Assembly: GCF_002775205.1 (NCBI RefSeq) | Contig: NC_036454.1 | Coordinates: 7,011,882-7,075,881 of the forward strand | Direction: 5' to 3' | DNA: 64,000 bases | From: Xiphophorus maculatus | Taxonomy: Eukaryota > Chordata > Actinopteri > Cyprinodontiformes > Poeciliidae | Program-made: the position numbers and the translations under genes | In this document: positions 38,101 to 48,542 of the stretch, piece by piece | Layout of the letters: each line of letters begins with the position of its first letter | Numbering within the stretch: the first letter of the stretch is position 1 | Notes under the pieces: generated by a model | The model's database searches: none | Told to the model about the DNA's origin: nothing | What the model saw: the letters and a program-made list of their open reading frames with translations, nothing else

Positions 38101-39024
38101 CCACACTGCACCCGACCCCTTTGGCCCCTCCCACGGGTGGTGGGCCCATGGGAGGGGGGGCCCATGTTTCCTCTTCGGGCTGAGCCCGGCCGGGCTCCAT
38201 GGGTAAAAGCCCGGCCACCAGACGCTCGCCATCGTGCCCCCCATCCAGGCCTGGCTCCAGAGTGGGGCCCCGGTGACCCGCGTCCGGGCGAGGGAACACC
38301 AAGTCCAAAGTTCTTGTCCATCATAAGGGGTCTTCGGGCTGCTCTTTGTCTGGTCCCTCACCTAGGACCTGTCTGCCTTGGGTGACCCTACCAGGGGCAT
38401 GAAGCCCCAGACAGCATAGCTCCTAGGATCATTGGGACACTCAAACCCCTCCACCACGATAAGGTGGCAGCACATGTCAAAAATAATTTGGATAATAGGA
38501 ATTTTCTGCTTCTCTGCTTTTGCAAATCAAATTTAAAAGAAAATCTATATTCTTAGTTGATTACTGCTACTTCTAGATGGTTATTTAATTTTCCTCTGGG
38601 ATTAATAAAGTATGTCTGAATTGAAGTGAACTGAATGAGCTTTCAGTCATATGTGTATTGATCATTAGCATACAGACAACAAAAATAAGAAGTTGCACTG
38701 TAGTCTGGTTTATTGCGTCAACGAAATCTTACCCCTCCCTGCAAAAAGTTAAAAAATCCTTCACATTTATGAAAAGTAATCTTTTTCACATGTCTAATGT
38801 TCAGATCTTAAATAAAAGTCTGTAATGCTGTAACTGTTGTTGGTTCTTTCCATTTCAGACACAGAGGAGTCATCAGCCATTATGACTTCTCTGAGGATGC
38901 CCTGTCACAGGAACACATCCTGCCCATCTGCAGGTCTGACTACATCGACTCATCCGGCTACAACTACAACATTAACCTGGCAGTGCCCTACGACAGGCTG
39001 TCTGGCTCCCATCCATCTCACTGA
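14161..39024 (+). CDS. fbxw8: F-box and WD repeat domain-containing protein 8, 11 coding exons, 651 aa
   Basis: Exons: 14161-14598, 15221-15325, 16511-16675, 17870-17958, 20541-20698, 22780-22976, 23074-23292, 29962-30089, 34627-34800, 34921-35037, 38859-39024 (stop TGA). They sum to 1,956 nt with all phases joining; human FBXW8 is 598 aa, also with 11 exons as I recall. Residues about 150-200 are the F-box ([20 protein letters not shown], then [12 protein letters not shown]). WD40 repeats follow from about 260: [43 protein letters not shown] and [13 protein letters not shown]. Family role: substrate receptor of the CUL7-RBX1 (CRL7) ubiquitin ligase, with cyclin D1 and IRS1 reported as substrates and a Golgi/dendrite role. 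The start is ATG 14161 in a good Kozak context (GACATGG); the same frame can be opened 12 nt earlier only by TTG. The Lys/Ser/Glu-rich first exon (146 aa) accounts for the extra length. Confidence 0.93.
16961..17827 (+). mobile_element. Degraded Tc1-like transposon, deleted internally
   Basis: The left end has TTCACATTTTGCCAAATTAC and GGGATTTTATGTGATAAATC. The middle has CATGGTGGTGGCAGCATCAT about 17379 and GGTCAGAGTTGATCG about 17409, both hallmarks of a Tc1 transposase gene. The right end has CTTTTCAGATTTTTTATTTG about 17746 and CGTGTTGGTCTACTACAC about 17804, echoing the left end in reverse. Much of the N-terminal transposase half is missing. It lies in fbxw8 intron 3. Confidence 0.75.
17959..20540 (+). 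other. fbxw8 intron 4
   Basis: 2.6 kb without an exon. It contains a poly-A run near 19855 and a short (CA)n near 20090. The longer open frames around 19994-20392 show no domain and no splice support. Confidence 0.6.
20934..22146. mobile_element. hAT-superfamily element, 1,213 bp, with perfect 8-bp target duplication
   Basis: CTATCAAC occurs at 20926-20933 and again at 22147-22154, directly outside the termini. The ends are TAGGGATGCTCCGATC and, inverted, TAGAGGTGTGCCGATC. Subterminal GATCGG/CCGATC motifs are dense at both ends, as in hAT elements. No transposase frame is visible, so the copy is non-autonomous. The interior about 21540-22035 is GC- and CpG-rich, unlike the AT-rich flanks. 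It lies in fbxw8 intron 5. Confidence 0.85.
27245..27316. repeat. Minisatellite, six units of 12 bp
   Basis: The units are GGAAGGATGGTT, GGAATTAAAGTT, GGAAGGAGAATT, GGAAGCAGGGTT, GGAATGAGAACT and GGATTTAGGGTA. Each begins GGA and most end in TT. The array is diverged, so probably old. It is in fbxw8 intron 7. Confidence 0.75.
28684..28699. promoter_or_regulatory. 16-bp palindrome with paired homeodomain-type half-sites
   Basis: CTAATTGATCAATTAG is a perfect palindrome containing two TAATTG cores in opposite orientation, a layout that can bind homeodomain dimers. It is intronic and functional use is inference. Confidence 0.35.
30090..34626 (+). other. fbxw8 intron 8
   Basis: 4.5 kb with no exon seen. 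It carries a piggyBac MITE at 32258-32643. The open frames around 30859-31257 and 33752-34045 lack domain or splice evidence. Confidence 0.6.
32258..32643. mobile_element. piggyBac-type MITE, 386 bp
   Basis: It is flanked by TTAA on both sides (32254-32257 and 32644-32647), the piggyBac target. The ends CCTCCTGAGACCC and GGGTCTCAGGAGG are perfect inverted copies over 13 bp. There is no transposase. Three internal palindromic units read TCCTCATATGAGGAC, GTCCTCGTCTGAGGACATTG and GTCCTCATATGAGGGCATTG. Confidence 0.85.
35117..38470 (-). mobile_element. Near full-length APE-type non-LTR retrotransposon, RTE-like (about 3.35 kb)
   Basis: The minus-strand copy runs from a short 5' leader (GGTGG...CCACC stem near 38451-38467) to a 3' tail of GGATG-type repeats, seen as CATCCATCCATCC on the plus strand at 35117. 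It encodes an apurinic endonuclease followed by a reverse transcriptase, without gag or RNase H. Length, order and the simple-repeat tail fit the RTE clade; exact family is inferred. It fills most of fbxw8 intron 10, antisense to the gene. Target duplications were not evident. Its high GC stands out from the AT-rich intron. Confidence 0.88.
35146..38324 (-). pseudogene. LINE endonuclease-reverse transcriptase ORF, broken by one stop and one frameshift
   Basis: The 5' part (38324-37158) is the endonuclease, with GTWNV near its N-terminus, [16 protein letters not shown] and STDHYLVV. A single TAG at 37160-37158 interrupts it, and the same frame then continues to 36777. The reverse transcriptase (frame open 36912-35146) has [13 protein letters not shown] and the catalytic FADDVVLL, then a C-terminal region with [11 protein letters not shown]. 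The switch of frame falls near a run of eight C (G on the coding strand) at 36826-36833. Family members normally have one continuous frame of about 1,000 codons. With only two lesions this copy is young or recently active, but cannot make the full protein. Confidence 0.85.
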
Positions 39025-39359
39025 CCGCTGCAAACAAAATACTGTCTGTGAAGCAGAATGGACAAAAGACACATTAATCTGTCTGATTGTCACACTGCTA
39101 ATTTTTAGTTACCCTTTCGTACCATTGTGGTGCTTTTATTAGGATGCAAACAGCTCATCTGCTGCAAGATTGCCACCTTGATACACATTGCTGTACATTG
39201 ATTTGTTTTAATATTTGACTTTTTAGATCAGGCACGGTATGTCATTTATCCACAAAAATTGTCATATTTTGCCGTTTTTCAGGGGGAAAAGAAGAGAAAA
39301 ATCCAGATATTTATCTTCCACTTTTATTTAAAATTCTGTTTTTTTTAAAATGAGGGGAA

Positions 39360-39365
39360 AATAAA
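39360..39365 (+). terminator. Putative fbxw8 polyadenylation signal
   Basis: AATAAA lies 336 nt after the fbxw8 stop. A second AATAAA at 39629-39634 could serve a longer form that would run antisense to the tesc 3' UTR. Confidence 0.5.
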
Positions 39366-39418
39366 TCATTTCAGTAATAATCAAAATTAGTGTTTTTATT
39401 CTTTTATAACAGTAGTGG

Positions 39419-39424
39419 TTTATT
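39419..39424 (-). terminator. Putative tesc polyadenylation signal
   Basis: TTTATT on the plus strand reads AATAAA on the minus strand. It is the first such hexamer after the tesc stop (about 470 nt), with another at 39395-39400. It lies within 60 bp of the fbxw8 signal, so the convergent transcripts probably meet here. Confidence 0.5.
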
Positions 39425-39892
39425 ATGTACAGTTTCAGTAGTAAAAACATAAAATATTGTATCCTGATTTTTGAGGAGGACTGGTCCTGTCCTCCAAATG
39501 CTCAGCACAGTAGATCACCCGTAACATACTTCATCTTATGTGTCAACCTTTTGTTTCAAGGTAAAAATCTTTCATGTTGCACAGTAGTAATTTCCAAAGC
39601 AACAGTGTGAGGTCATATAACTAAATGCAATAAAACTAAGAAAAGTTTGAGGAGTTTTAAAATATCTAAACTGCTCTACATGCTAACATACAGCAATAAA
39701 AAGACTTTCTATTATCAAACCTTAAGTTCACAAGTAGCCTGCAGTTTTGAGGATCTTACAAATTTTTTATATTGAAAACATGTTAGTGCTTGAAAAAGCG
39801 TTTTGCTTTTTCCCTTTTAAGGACAGAGGTGGTTCTGCTAAAAACAGCAGCAACATCAAGAGTTCCTTAGACCAACAATTCCCTCAAGTGGA

Positions 39893-42800
39893 TTATTTTC
39901 CACAATGCAGATTAGCGGTGTTCATATCCAGAAAGCGAACATACATCCTGGACTCCATTTCAAGGTCTTTTAGAATCTGCGGACAAGCAAAATGCTGTCA
40001 TTAAGTCACAAAGTGTATTTAGGTATTTAACAAAGCGAGAAAAAGTGCTAACCTGTTCAAAATGTTCCAATGTAATTCCTTCGTAGAAGTCATCCGGGCC
40101 CTGGAGCAACATGAATCTGTTATTTTATTGGTCCAACAGTGAGGAAGGAATATTAGCGGCGTGATTTTGGTGACTTCTCTTACCATGTTGGGCACATTTG
40201 TGCTCGCCACCTCCAGCATGGCAGCATCTGCTATCGCCCTAGCAACTTCCTGCCCAATGGACTCACTTTCTGAAAGAAGTCCCTCGACAATCTTGGATGT
40301 AAACAGAAAATGAAGACTTCACTGAAAAAGTTAAAACTGTAGAAGAGGATAATGACAACTGAAAAAGAAACGAAACATAGTTCTTTTTTAAATCTGAATT
40401 CTGACTCTTTTTGAAAAGTTTTTGGACAGAATCATTTAAAGAGCTATTTCTGTCATAATGTGAACTATTTGGTTTTCTCTCTCATGGAAAATACTACTCA
40501 TCCAGCATTTTTGTTCTCAGTTGTTTACTTTCCCAAAGCCATTAATTGAGGTAGTGCTGCTTTTAACTTTGCATGCTGTCTTTCACACTCTATTAATGTC
40601 TTTATAGGTTTAAATTTAAAGGAAAAAAGTCTTCCTTTCTATTCTTTTTATAACGTATTGTGATATTGCTCACTAAGTGACCTCAATCCTTTAATGGTTC
40701 CTAAACCTGTAGATTTTTTTAACCTTCTCTGTTGGGACTAATTATACACTACTTTTGACAATGAGAGTGTACACACACTGATTCATCTTGTACCTGCTAA
40801 AGCAAGACAATATGGAGCAAGTCATTATATCCACAATAATGTAACCTTGGCAAAATGATCAGTTAGAAAACATGTAATTGAATTGACTTCCAATGCTTTG
40901 TGCATGTTTTAGTGTTTCCTTTCATCATATTTGACCTCAATCTAGTTCAGATGCATTAAAAATTATTATGACAAAGAAAAATATGCCATGCATCAAATGG
41001 GACAGAAATCAAATTTTCTTATCTTAAGAGCTTTGGACTCAAGGTCACCTTTTGTTTGAGAAAACTGTCATTTTACTGACAAGAGTTAGCTTAGGTTTAA
41101 TTGAATTAATTTCCAATTTTATAACAGTGGAGATGCTTTACTTCCAGATCTGCATGCGGCCATGTTTATTCTAAGTAAAGCTGAGTGTCCATAATGGGTG
41201 TCTGCTACATGCAACCATATTTCAAAACAAGGATTAATGTAATCAGTGTTAAATAAAGCACATAATGAGCACCTACCTTTCTGTACTCCTCCAGCGTAAT
41301 TTTGCCATCACCGTCGGTGTCGTGCATGTTGAACAGGACTGGGAAAACAAAACAAAACAATTAGATTTTTGAGGAAATTTCCACCCACAAATTATGGGAT
41401 TGCGCCAGAGGAAGTTATGATTACAGGGCCTGTCAGGATGATTCAGGGATAAGATAATGAAGCAGATCCTTCAAGCCGTAACAGGATTACGACTGACACT
41501 GCAATGCCCAGAAAACCTTTTTGTTCTCTAAGTTACAGCAGTTTAATTTCTCAAATGGTTCTTTCACATATCAAAGACATCTGGATACTTTTAAAGATAG
41601 AGAGGTAGAATTGTTTGATTCAGATGGATGGAAATAAAACTTCTGCTCCAACAAAAAACAAAATGCAGAGTTCATATGACTGATAAAAAGGTGTTTAGCC
41701 TATTTAGACTAAACAAAAATGTCTTTTTACTTGGGACGACAAACAATTGGACTCTACAGACATTAGAGAGTACAATGCTTTTGAGTTCTTATCTTACACG
41801 TCTATCTTCTGGTTGAAACAGGAGTATAGGGCAGAGTCTGTAATCCTAAAGGGATACTCAAATATTGAGGTCATTTCTCAAGTTTGAGGAAAGATGTTCT
41901 TTGTACAAACTAGGAAACTTTGGTCTAAACATATGTTTGCCAATAAACATATGGCAAACATATGTTTACTAAAACTAAGGTTTTTAGTTCTTGCTGTACT
42001 TACAGGAAGGAATACTTTTATTTTTCAGGTAGTGACTTTTTTTTGTCATTGTCTCATCACACAAAAGAAATATTATGTTACATAATATAGGTTTTGGTAC
42101 CTAGAGTGCCTTGCAAAATGTTTATCTATATACTTGAGCCTTTTCACATTTTGTCACCTTATACTGTAAGTGCTATGGGCTATGAGAATTTATGTGATGA
42201 AATTAGTTCTTAAATGGAAGCAAAAGGTTATGATTTACAAAAGAAAAACATGCGAGTATAGAGTTTCAGCTTTGAGTGTTTTGTGATATTTCTCCATCAG
42301 CTTTGGTCACGTAAAGGCGGACAATTTTGCTAATTCTTTAGCAAATACATTTATCTCTGTCACACTGCTTGGAGTTTGTGAATATAACTTGCTAAGTCTT
42401 GACACAGATTCTTAATTGGTTTTAAGTCCAGGTTTAACACTTAATGTGTTAATTCAAACCATCCCAATGTAACTCTTGTTTTTATGTTTAGGGTTGTTGT
42501 CCTGTTGCCAGGTGAACAATCCCCCCCCCCCCCCCCCCGTCTCAAAACCTTCACAGCCTTTAATGGGATTTTTTCCAGGCTCCTGAGTTCTTTCCCTCAT
42601 TCATCAACTGTGACAAGCTGTCCTTTCTCCAGACAAATGTGGCCACATCATGATGTTGCAACCATGATGCTTTACTGAGGGATGGTGTGTTCAAGGTGAT
42701 ATAAAGCTGGTTTTCTACCCAATGTTTTACATACAGTAACACTTTCTTTCAAAAATGTAATGCACAGAATTGATAAATATCCTGTCAATAAATTATCCTA

Positions 42801-45800
42801 CATGAGCTGTGGATCTCTGCAACTCCCCCAAAGTTACTGTGGGTCCCTTGGCTGGTTCTATGTTTAATTAGGTGCTTCACCAGGCTGACAGCTTGGATGG
42901 ACTGATGAACTGCGATGTATTTTTATGACTTAACCCTGCCTCTCCACAGGTCTCTGTCCCATGTGTTGTTCAAAAAAAAAAAACACTCTGAGGCCTTCAA
43001 AGACTGATGAACTATTTACTAATTGCACTATATTTTATTTAAATATACTGGAGGAAAAGTGGTTGAATGAAATCAAACCCTACATTTTTTATATTTTTAT
43101 TTATTTTTTATCCCTGATCAATTTCCATCTATCTCACATCTATGCAATTTCCCAAACACAAACAGCTTCACAAAGTGCAACAGGAAGTGACGCAATGCAT
43201 CTTACTCAGTCACAGCCACTAACTGATACCCAAAAGGAGCTTCTTCTTACTTATTCTTACTGGTTGGAAAGAGCTGAAGGCAGCTGACTGCTACTTAGGA
43301 AATGCTTAAGTGGAGATAAATAATTAAATGCTAGAAATACAGACAAGTTGTAAATTTTTCCTTTTTTTTACAATTTCTGGATATTCAAAGCCTTTTTTCC
43401 CCTTTCTGCACTGAGAGAAGATAAAAGAAAAACATTAAAGAAGCACTTTAAATTTTCTTTCTTGCAACATGTTCATAACAAATTAAATCATAAAACATCA
43501 TTCACAATATTCTCCAATGGGATGTCTTGTGATTTATCACCAAAAAGTGAGCCTTGCTTTGCCTTTTGCTCAAGTAAGGATCTGATACATGATTTGATCA
43601 TTTTACTCTTAGAGATGTTCACGTCTGTGGTGGATGTGTTAAAAAAAATGATGTAGACATTCAGGAAGAGCTGCAACTCAGAATGCAAAAGCGTGCAGGA
43701 TTTCCTCTTCTCACTGAGATTAAACTGCAAGCTAACTCTTGCTCAGCTCAAACTGAGCTGAAGCATGGCTAGACATAATTAAGTACAGACTACTCAGAAA
43801 ATAAGCTGGAATATTAAAACTTTTTGATAGCTCTCTTTGAATAAACCAGATTTGACTATTTATTGATGTACTGCAGAATCAGTGTAAGTGTGACTATTAG
43901 TATGTCACTGCATAAACACAAAAACAGTAATTAGCAAAACTGTAATTAGCAAATAGTCTTTCACTGTATAGCAGTTTGCTTTGAATGGGAAAAATAGTTC
44001 AAGCAGCAAAAAGGACAATTCCAACCATTCTGTCAGTTTTCAGTTTGCAGATGTGAAACTGAAAATGTGATCCCAATAAATCACATTTTTTTCCATTATC
44101 TAAAATGTTTCATAGTTTGTATGCCACTGAGACCCCAGGAAATGCACAATATTATGGCAGGATATTAGTCGTAACAATATAAAACAAGTTAAAGGGGAAG
44201 GAATACGTGGAAAAATGTATCTTGAAAGAGATAAAGACATAGTTAACTGAAAATAATTACCAACTGTTTGCCCCCAGGTCATGCATTTGTCTTTGTGACA
44301 TTTAGATTTGAGAGTTTGCTGTGGCCACATTCACACGATGGAATACCTTTGAGCTGCTTAGAGGCAACAGCTGACATGCCGCTACAAATCCTCTGCTCAT
44401 TCACACACTTACATGAGTCGTGTTGTACTTTTGGCCTGGTATTCTGAGCAGACCAAGTTGTGTTGTAGTAAAAATGTTTTACTCACAGCGAACCTTCCGT
44501 TTTCTCATTGCCGCCTTCTCCTCCGCTGATGTTTTAATACTTGGAGGACGGAAGTGGGACATGACCATGAGGAACTCCTCAAAGCCGATTTCCTCATATG
44601 ATCCCAACTCATTATTATGCTGGTTCCTGTATTTCAATCAAAAGCATTGAAAATCACCTAATTATTGTTGATAAATGTAAAACAAATGAAATCTGTAAAC
44701 TACCTCACTACAGCATTAACTAGTTGCAATAACATTTTACCCACATTATAGCCTCCACATGACTTGTGTTTTAGAGAACAGAAATCACATGATTATACCA
44801 CAAACCAATGCAGAGAACACTCCAGCGAAAGACTTCTTTAAAACACGCTGCTGCTTATAAATCAGTCAAATTCTCATCATTCTCTTGCAAAAACACAAGA
44901 ATGTTCAACTTTGGATTTCTTCAGGCATCTAAAATACTCAATAATGTTTGCCAAACTCCACTAAGTGATAAGTAAGACCACCAGATTTTCTTTATTGATT
45001 ATTTAGTAATGCACATTTTCCTCCCACCTGCCTAAAACTGAATAAAGATCACATTTTCACAACTGCTGTTTGTGGAGAAACACTGAACTTTTAAAGTAAG
45101 AAAACAAAACTCTTTTGTAAGTGTTCAAATAGTATTTCCATTACATTCAGTCAAACTGCGGAAGTTGAAAACAACTCCCACCATGTAGCAAGTAAAGACC
45201 ACCAACTTTACTGATTTAAAGCCACGCTCCTCAGGGATGCTTCCTGTTTTTTAATTCTAAAGTTTTTACATAATTTATAATGCAAATGCATATAAACTCC
45301 AATTGATAAGTCAAATACTGAAAATTCAGAAATGTTTCCACCCTATTAAATGCAGTTACCGTATTTTCCGGACTGTAGAGCGCACCTCACTATAAGCCGC
45401 ATCCACAAAGTTTTTAAAAAACAAACTGGAAACGTACATATACTGTACATATACGTACATATCAGCCGCTGGTATCTCCGCCGCTCTTGGTTTTCCACAA
45501 GGAATAAATGTGCTATTAAGGATGTTAGTAACAGAAAGACCACATGGGATATGGTGTTGTTTGACTCTACCCACCTTTTATCAAAGAACGCCTTGATAAT
45601 TTCCGTTTTGATGGGGTTATCGGCGAGAGTTGGTATGTTCTCCAGGTGTTCTTTTCTGCAATGCAGCAAGAGAAAGTCCATTATTACAAAACAGGACATC
45701 ATAGGACAGTCTCTGCATTTTTAACTGATTTTAAGTCAATTTTATCAAATGTAGCTTGGATTTCTTTCATTCTGGTATTGATAGAACTTAATGTTCATTA

Positions 45801-48542
45801 ATTAATGAGCACCATCTATAATTTTCCATGCATTGCCATTCCCACTATCTATAAACTGTACGGTCTTTACTGCAGTGAAGACACTGACACATTTAATATT
45901 TCTGATGTAATTAACAGAAATAAAGACTTTTTAATTAACTTTTCAAATTGATATGATTATCTGAGGACTTTTAATTCAGATTTCTTGACTTTATTTTTCT
46001 CTGAAGAATTAATATGACATTTGTCATAGCAGTTATTCAAAATGGGAAAGACTAGAACGTATTTACATGAGTCAGATGTGTTTTGCTCTTCATAAATCAG
46101 GTAATTGCTACTAGAAAATTGCTACCCTCACATGCTTGCTCATATCTACAGCTAGAAAGCCTAAAACAAGTGGGTCAATAACAAACAAGGGCCCACAGTG
46201 CCACAATACCGGGTGAGGACAAAGAAAGGAAGACAAATCTGCAGACCTCACTAATGATCACTGTTAGATCATCGTGGCAAATAGTGGTATGTTGGACTCA
46301 CTAAATCTTCAAAACAACGATTAGATGAGATCAACATGCTGGTGCCATACTCGGGTAGTTATCCCCAACAGAATTAGGTGCCTTTGGTAGAAAGAACTGT
46401 CCACAGGACAGCGTCGATTTCAACCAATTAAACTTGAAAACAGAAGCAATAAAACAGGAGAGTTGTTTCCTGTTTGTTCAGCTAGAGGACTCCCACAAAA
46501 AATAACACTTATGTTATCATGTTCTACTGCTTGTCATCAGTTTAAACATGTTTGCTGTAATAAGAAGATAATCACATCTTTGGAAACTTGATTCGTATAA
46601 ACTTCCTGGCTCAATTTACTCTTTTCCAAACAAGCAAATAGGATTTCTGTTGCTCTTATGGTGGTATTATTCTAGTTCTGAGTTCATTTGCATAAAAACT
46701 GTATCTGGTGTGACTGTTGTCAGCAAAAGTTATGTCTGTGGGACAAAAAAATGCACCTTTCTGAATGCAACTTCTTGTTTGAATTAAAATAATTGTAATA
46801 TTAACAGCATTCATGATTTACTTTTCCAAAAGTAAGACATACTGTAAACAATTTTTCTGTGTAGGTCTAAGTTTTAAGAAATTGACACACAGATATTTGG
46901 ACCACTCTGTCTGCCGAATGTGGATTCAAGCAAATACTAATGGGGAACTATCTGTGTAGAACAGAGGGAACAGACATTTCCTGTCCTATTATCACAAACA
47001 TAAGCATGTGACATTTTCTTAAGGCTATTGGGACTTGAACTTATATTGTGTAGTTTTGTCAGACTATAATTCATATTTTGGTAATAAAGACTTTCATGTT
47101 TGGTGTGAAACAGATTATACTCATGTGAAGAATCACCTCATACCCACTGTCAAGTGATTCTATGGGCTTCTCTTTTCAAGTGGGGAACCTTATCAGAGTG
47201 CACTGCATCAAAAAGTCTACAACATTCAAAATAATAATCCAGTGGCCGCTACCAAGTAGTAAATTTGTTGAATTGCTGTATTTATCTATTGGACAATGTT
47301 ATTTAAAAAAATATGCACATTAACCTTTTTTTATTAGGCAAATAAGTATAGAGGGACTGTATGAGTTTCATTATGTTGGACATAAAAAAACACATTCAGA
47401 AACATTACCTTAGTGTTTTTTCATTTCCACACAGCTGCTGAAATCGCATGTGCAGGTTTTTAATCTGCTCGGTTGAAACTGAAGAAACAAAGACGTTTAT
47501 CATCAACATGTAAGCCAATATCCCCCCCCATCCCCCCCCCTCCCCAGTTACACACAGTTCAAGCAATCCAATAGCTAAACATGGATTAAAACCTTAATAA
47601 ACAAGAGTGCATTTGCACTTAAAGGGTTCCATCCTGATGCACGTTTATACTGCCTGAAACACTTAAATTGAGCACGTCCTGCTGGCAAAGTAAACAAACC
47701 ATCCTTAGTAACTGCATCTAAAATGATTCTCAGAATCATTAACGCCATTGGAAAGTTTTAGCAGTGTATTCTCTGTCAAATAAAGTCAGCAGCTGTGTCC
47801 GCTCAGAGTGTGGAGGTGAGTTATGTCTATGACCTCACACAGACACCAAAACAAGACTGTTGTTCTGGATGGGTGGAGTCACAGCTCAACACAGCAAGCT
47901 CATTTAAAAGAACTCAACTTGCACAAGACACAAACAAACAGGCTGAACAACAACAACTATGCGGTCTAAGATCAGTATCTACCAATGCAGTTGAAATTCC
48001 AATGCTTTCAGAACAAGTTCCTAAGTCTGCAACTACGTCTAAAAAGAAACAAAGACTACAGCTGTAACCCTTATGGAGACAAAGGCATTAAACAGTCCAA
48101 AGTCTCCTTCAGATAGTGTCAATAAAGGTGGGCACAGTCAAGGATGGATGCGCTCAAAGTACATGTCTGCACATGTGAAGGTATCCCACTAATCTCATCC
48201 ACTCCCATTAATTCTTTCCTCAAACACTTCCACTGCCATCATTATAAGTAAGTGTGACGGCTGCATTGGCTTTAAAACTAAATGAACGCTCCAGCTTCTT
48301 CAAGTTTAACTTTAACATCTACACATGCTGTTACATTTCTGAATATGGTCGAAAACATAACATGGATCATTAAAAAGAGCATTTCTTGTGTCCTTCACAC
48401 CAGCGTATTTCCCACTGTGGGGTTGTCAAACACCACTATAACCACCAAAATAAACAGATGTCTTGTTTTTCTTATACTTACATCCAGTTTTTCCCACCAT
48501 GTTCTCGTATTGGTACTCGGAGTGTGTTTGTGTGGCTCCCAT
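39893..48542 (-). CDS. tesc: Tescalcin (calcineurin B homologous protein 3), 8 exons, 217 aa
   Basis: Exons in transcript order: 48542-48482, 47478-47409, 45655-45575, 44626-44487, 41338-41277, 40291-40184, 40100-40053, 39976-39893 (stop TAA). They total 654 nt with all phases joining; human TESC is 214 aa. The N-terminus MGATQTHSE carries Gly2 for N-myristoylation. Residues 124-135 (DTDGDGKITLEE) form one canonical calcium-binding EF-hand loop, as in tescalcin; the others look degenerate. Family features are IIKAFFDKRN, FEEFLMVMSHFRP and the C-terminal MYVRFLDMN. Known roles: calcium sensor, cofactor for maturation and surface stability of the Na+/H+ exchanger NHE1, inhibitor of calcineurin, and a part in blood-cell differentiation. 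Teleosts may have two tesc copies; which this is was not determined. Confidence 0.93.
42105..43060 (-). mobile_element. Degraded Tc1-like transposon, minus orientation
   Basis: GTGCCTTGCAAAATGTTTAT and TTTTCACATTTTGTCACCTT mark the left end. Reverse-complement transposase blocks follow: GGGTTGTTGTCCTGTTGCC about 42491, CATCATGATGTTGCAACCAT about 42646, GGATGGTGTGTTCAAGGTGA about 42681 and CTGAGGCCTTCAAAGACTG about 42989. This is the same broad family as the remnant in fbxw8 intron 3. Frame is fully decayed. Confidence 0.75.
42521..42538. repeat. Poly-C tract (18 C)
   Basis: An uninterrupted run of 18 C lies inside the Tc1 remnant, apparently grown from a short C-rich position of the transposase region. 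It is likely unstable in length and error-prone in sequencing. Confidence 0.9.
45357..45510. mobile_element. Truncated MITE (TACCGTATTTTCCGGACT family)
   Basis: TACCGTATTTTCCGGACTG begins a repeat with CACTATAAGCCGCA, recalling the abundant fish repeat with CTATAAGCCGCA blocks. Only one end is seen. It also contains alternating GTACATATAC/TGTACATATA sequence. It lies in tesc intron 3, within about 65 bp of the exon 3 donor. Confidence 0.55.
45656..47408 (-). other. tesc intron 2
   Basis: 1.75 kb of AT-rich sequence. No gene, RNA or recognised mobile element was seen. Confidence 0.6.
47521..47545 (-). promoter_or_regulatory. G-quadruplex-like tract upstream of tesc exon 2 acceptor
   Basis: On the transcribed-sense minus strand this reads as G4, G9 and G8 runs separated by single A or AT. 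It sits about 43-65 nt before the exon 2 start at 47478, between the likely branch-point region and upstream intron. It meets the G-rich pattern for quadruplex formation. Confidence 0.6.

Larger units (their letters stand above)
41339..44486 (-). other. tesc intron 4
   Basis: 3.1 kb. The main recognisable content is a minus-strand Tc1-like remnant (about 42105-43060) with a poly-C tract. The rest is AT-rich and unassigned. Confidence 0.6.

Noticed and set aside
35512-38385. Several long plus-strand frames opposite the LINE
   Set aside because: They are shadows of the GC-rich minus-strand retrotransposon frame and show no domains.
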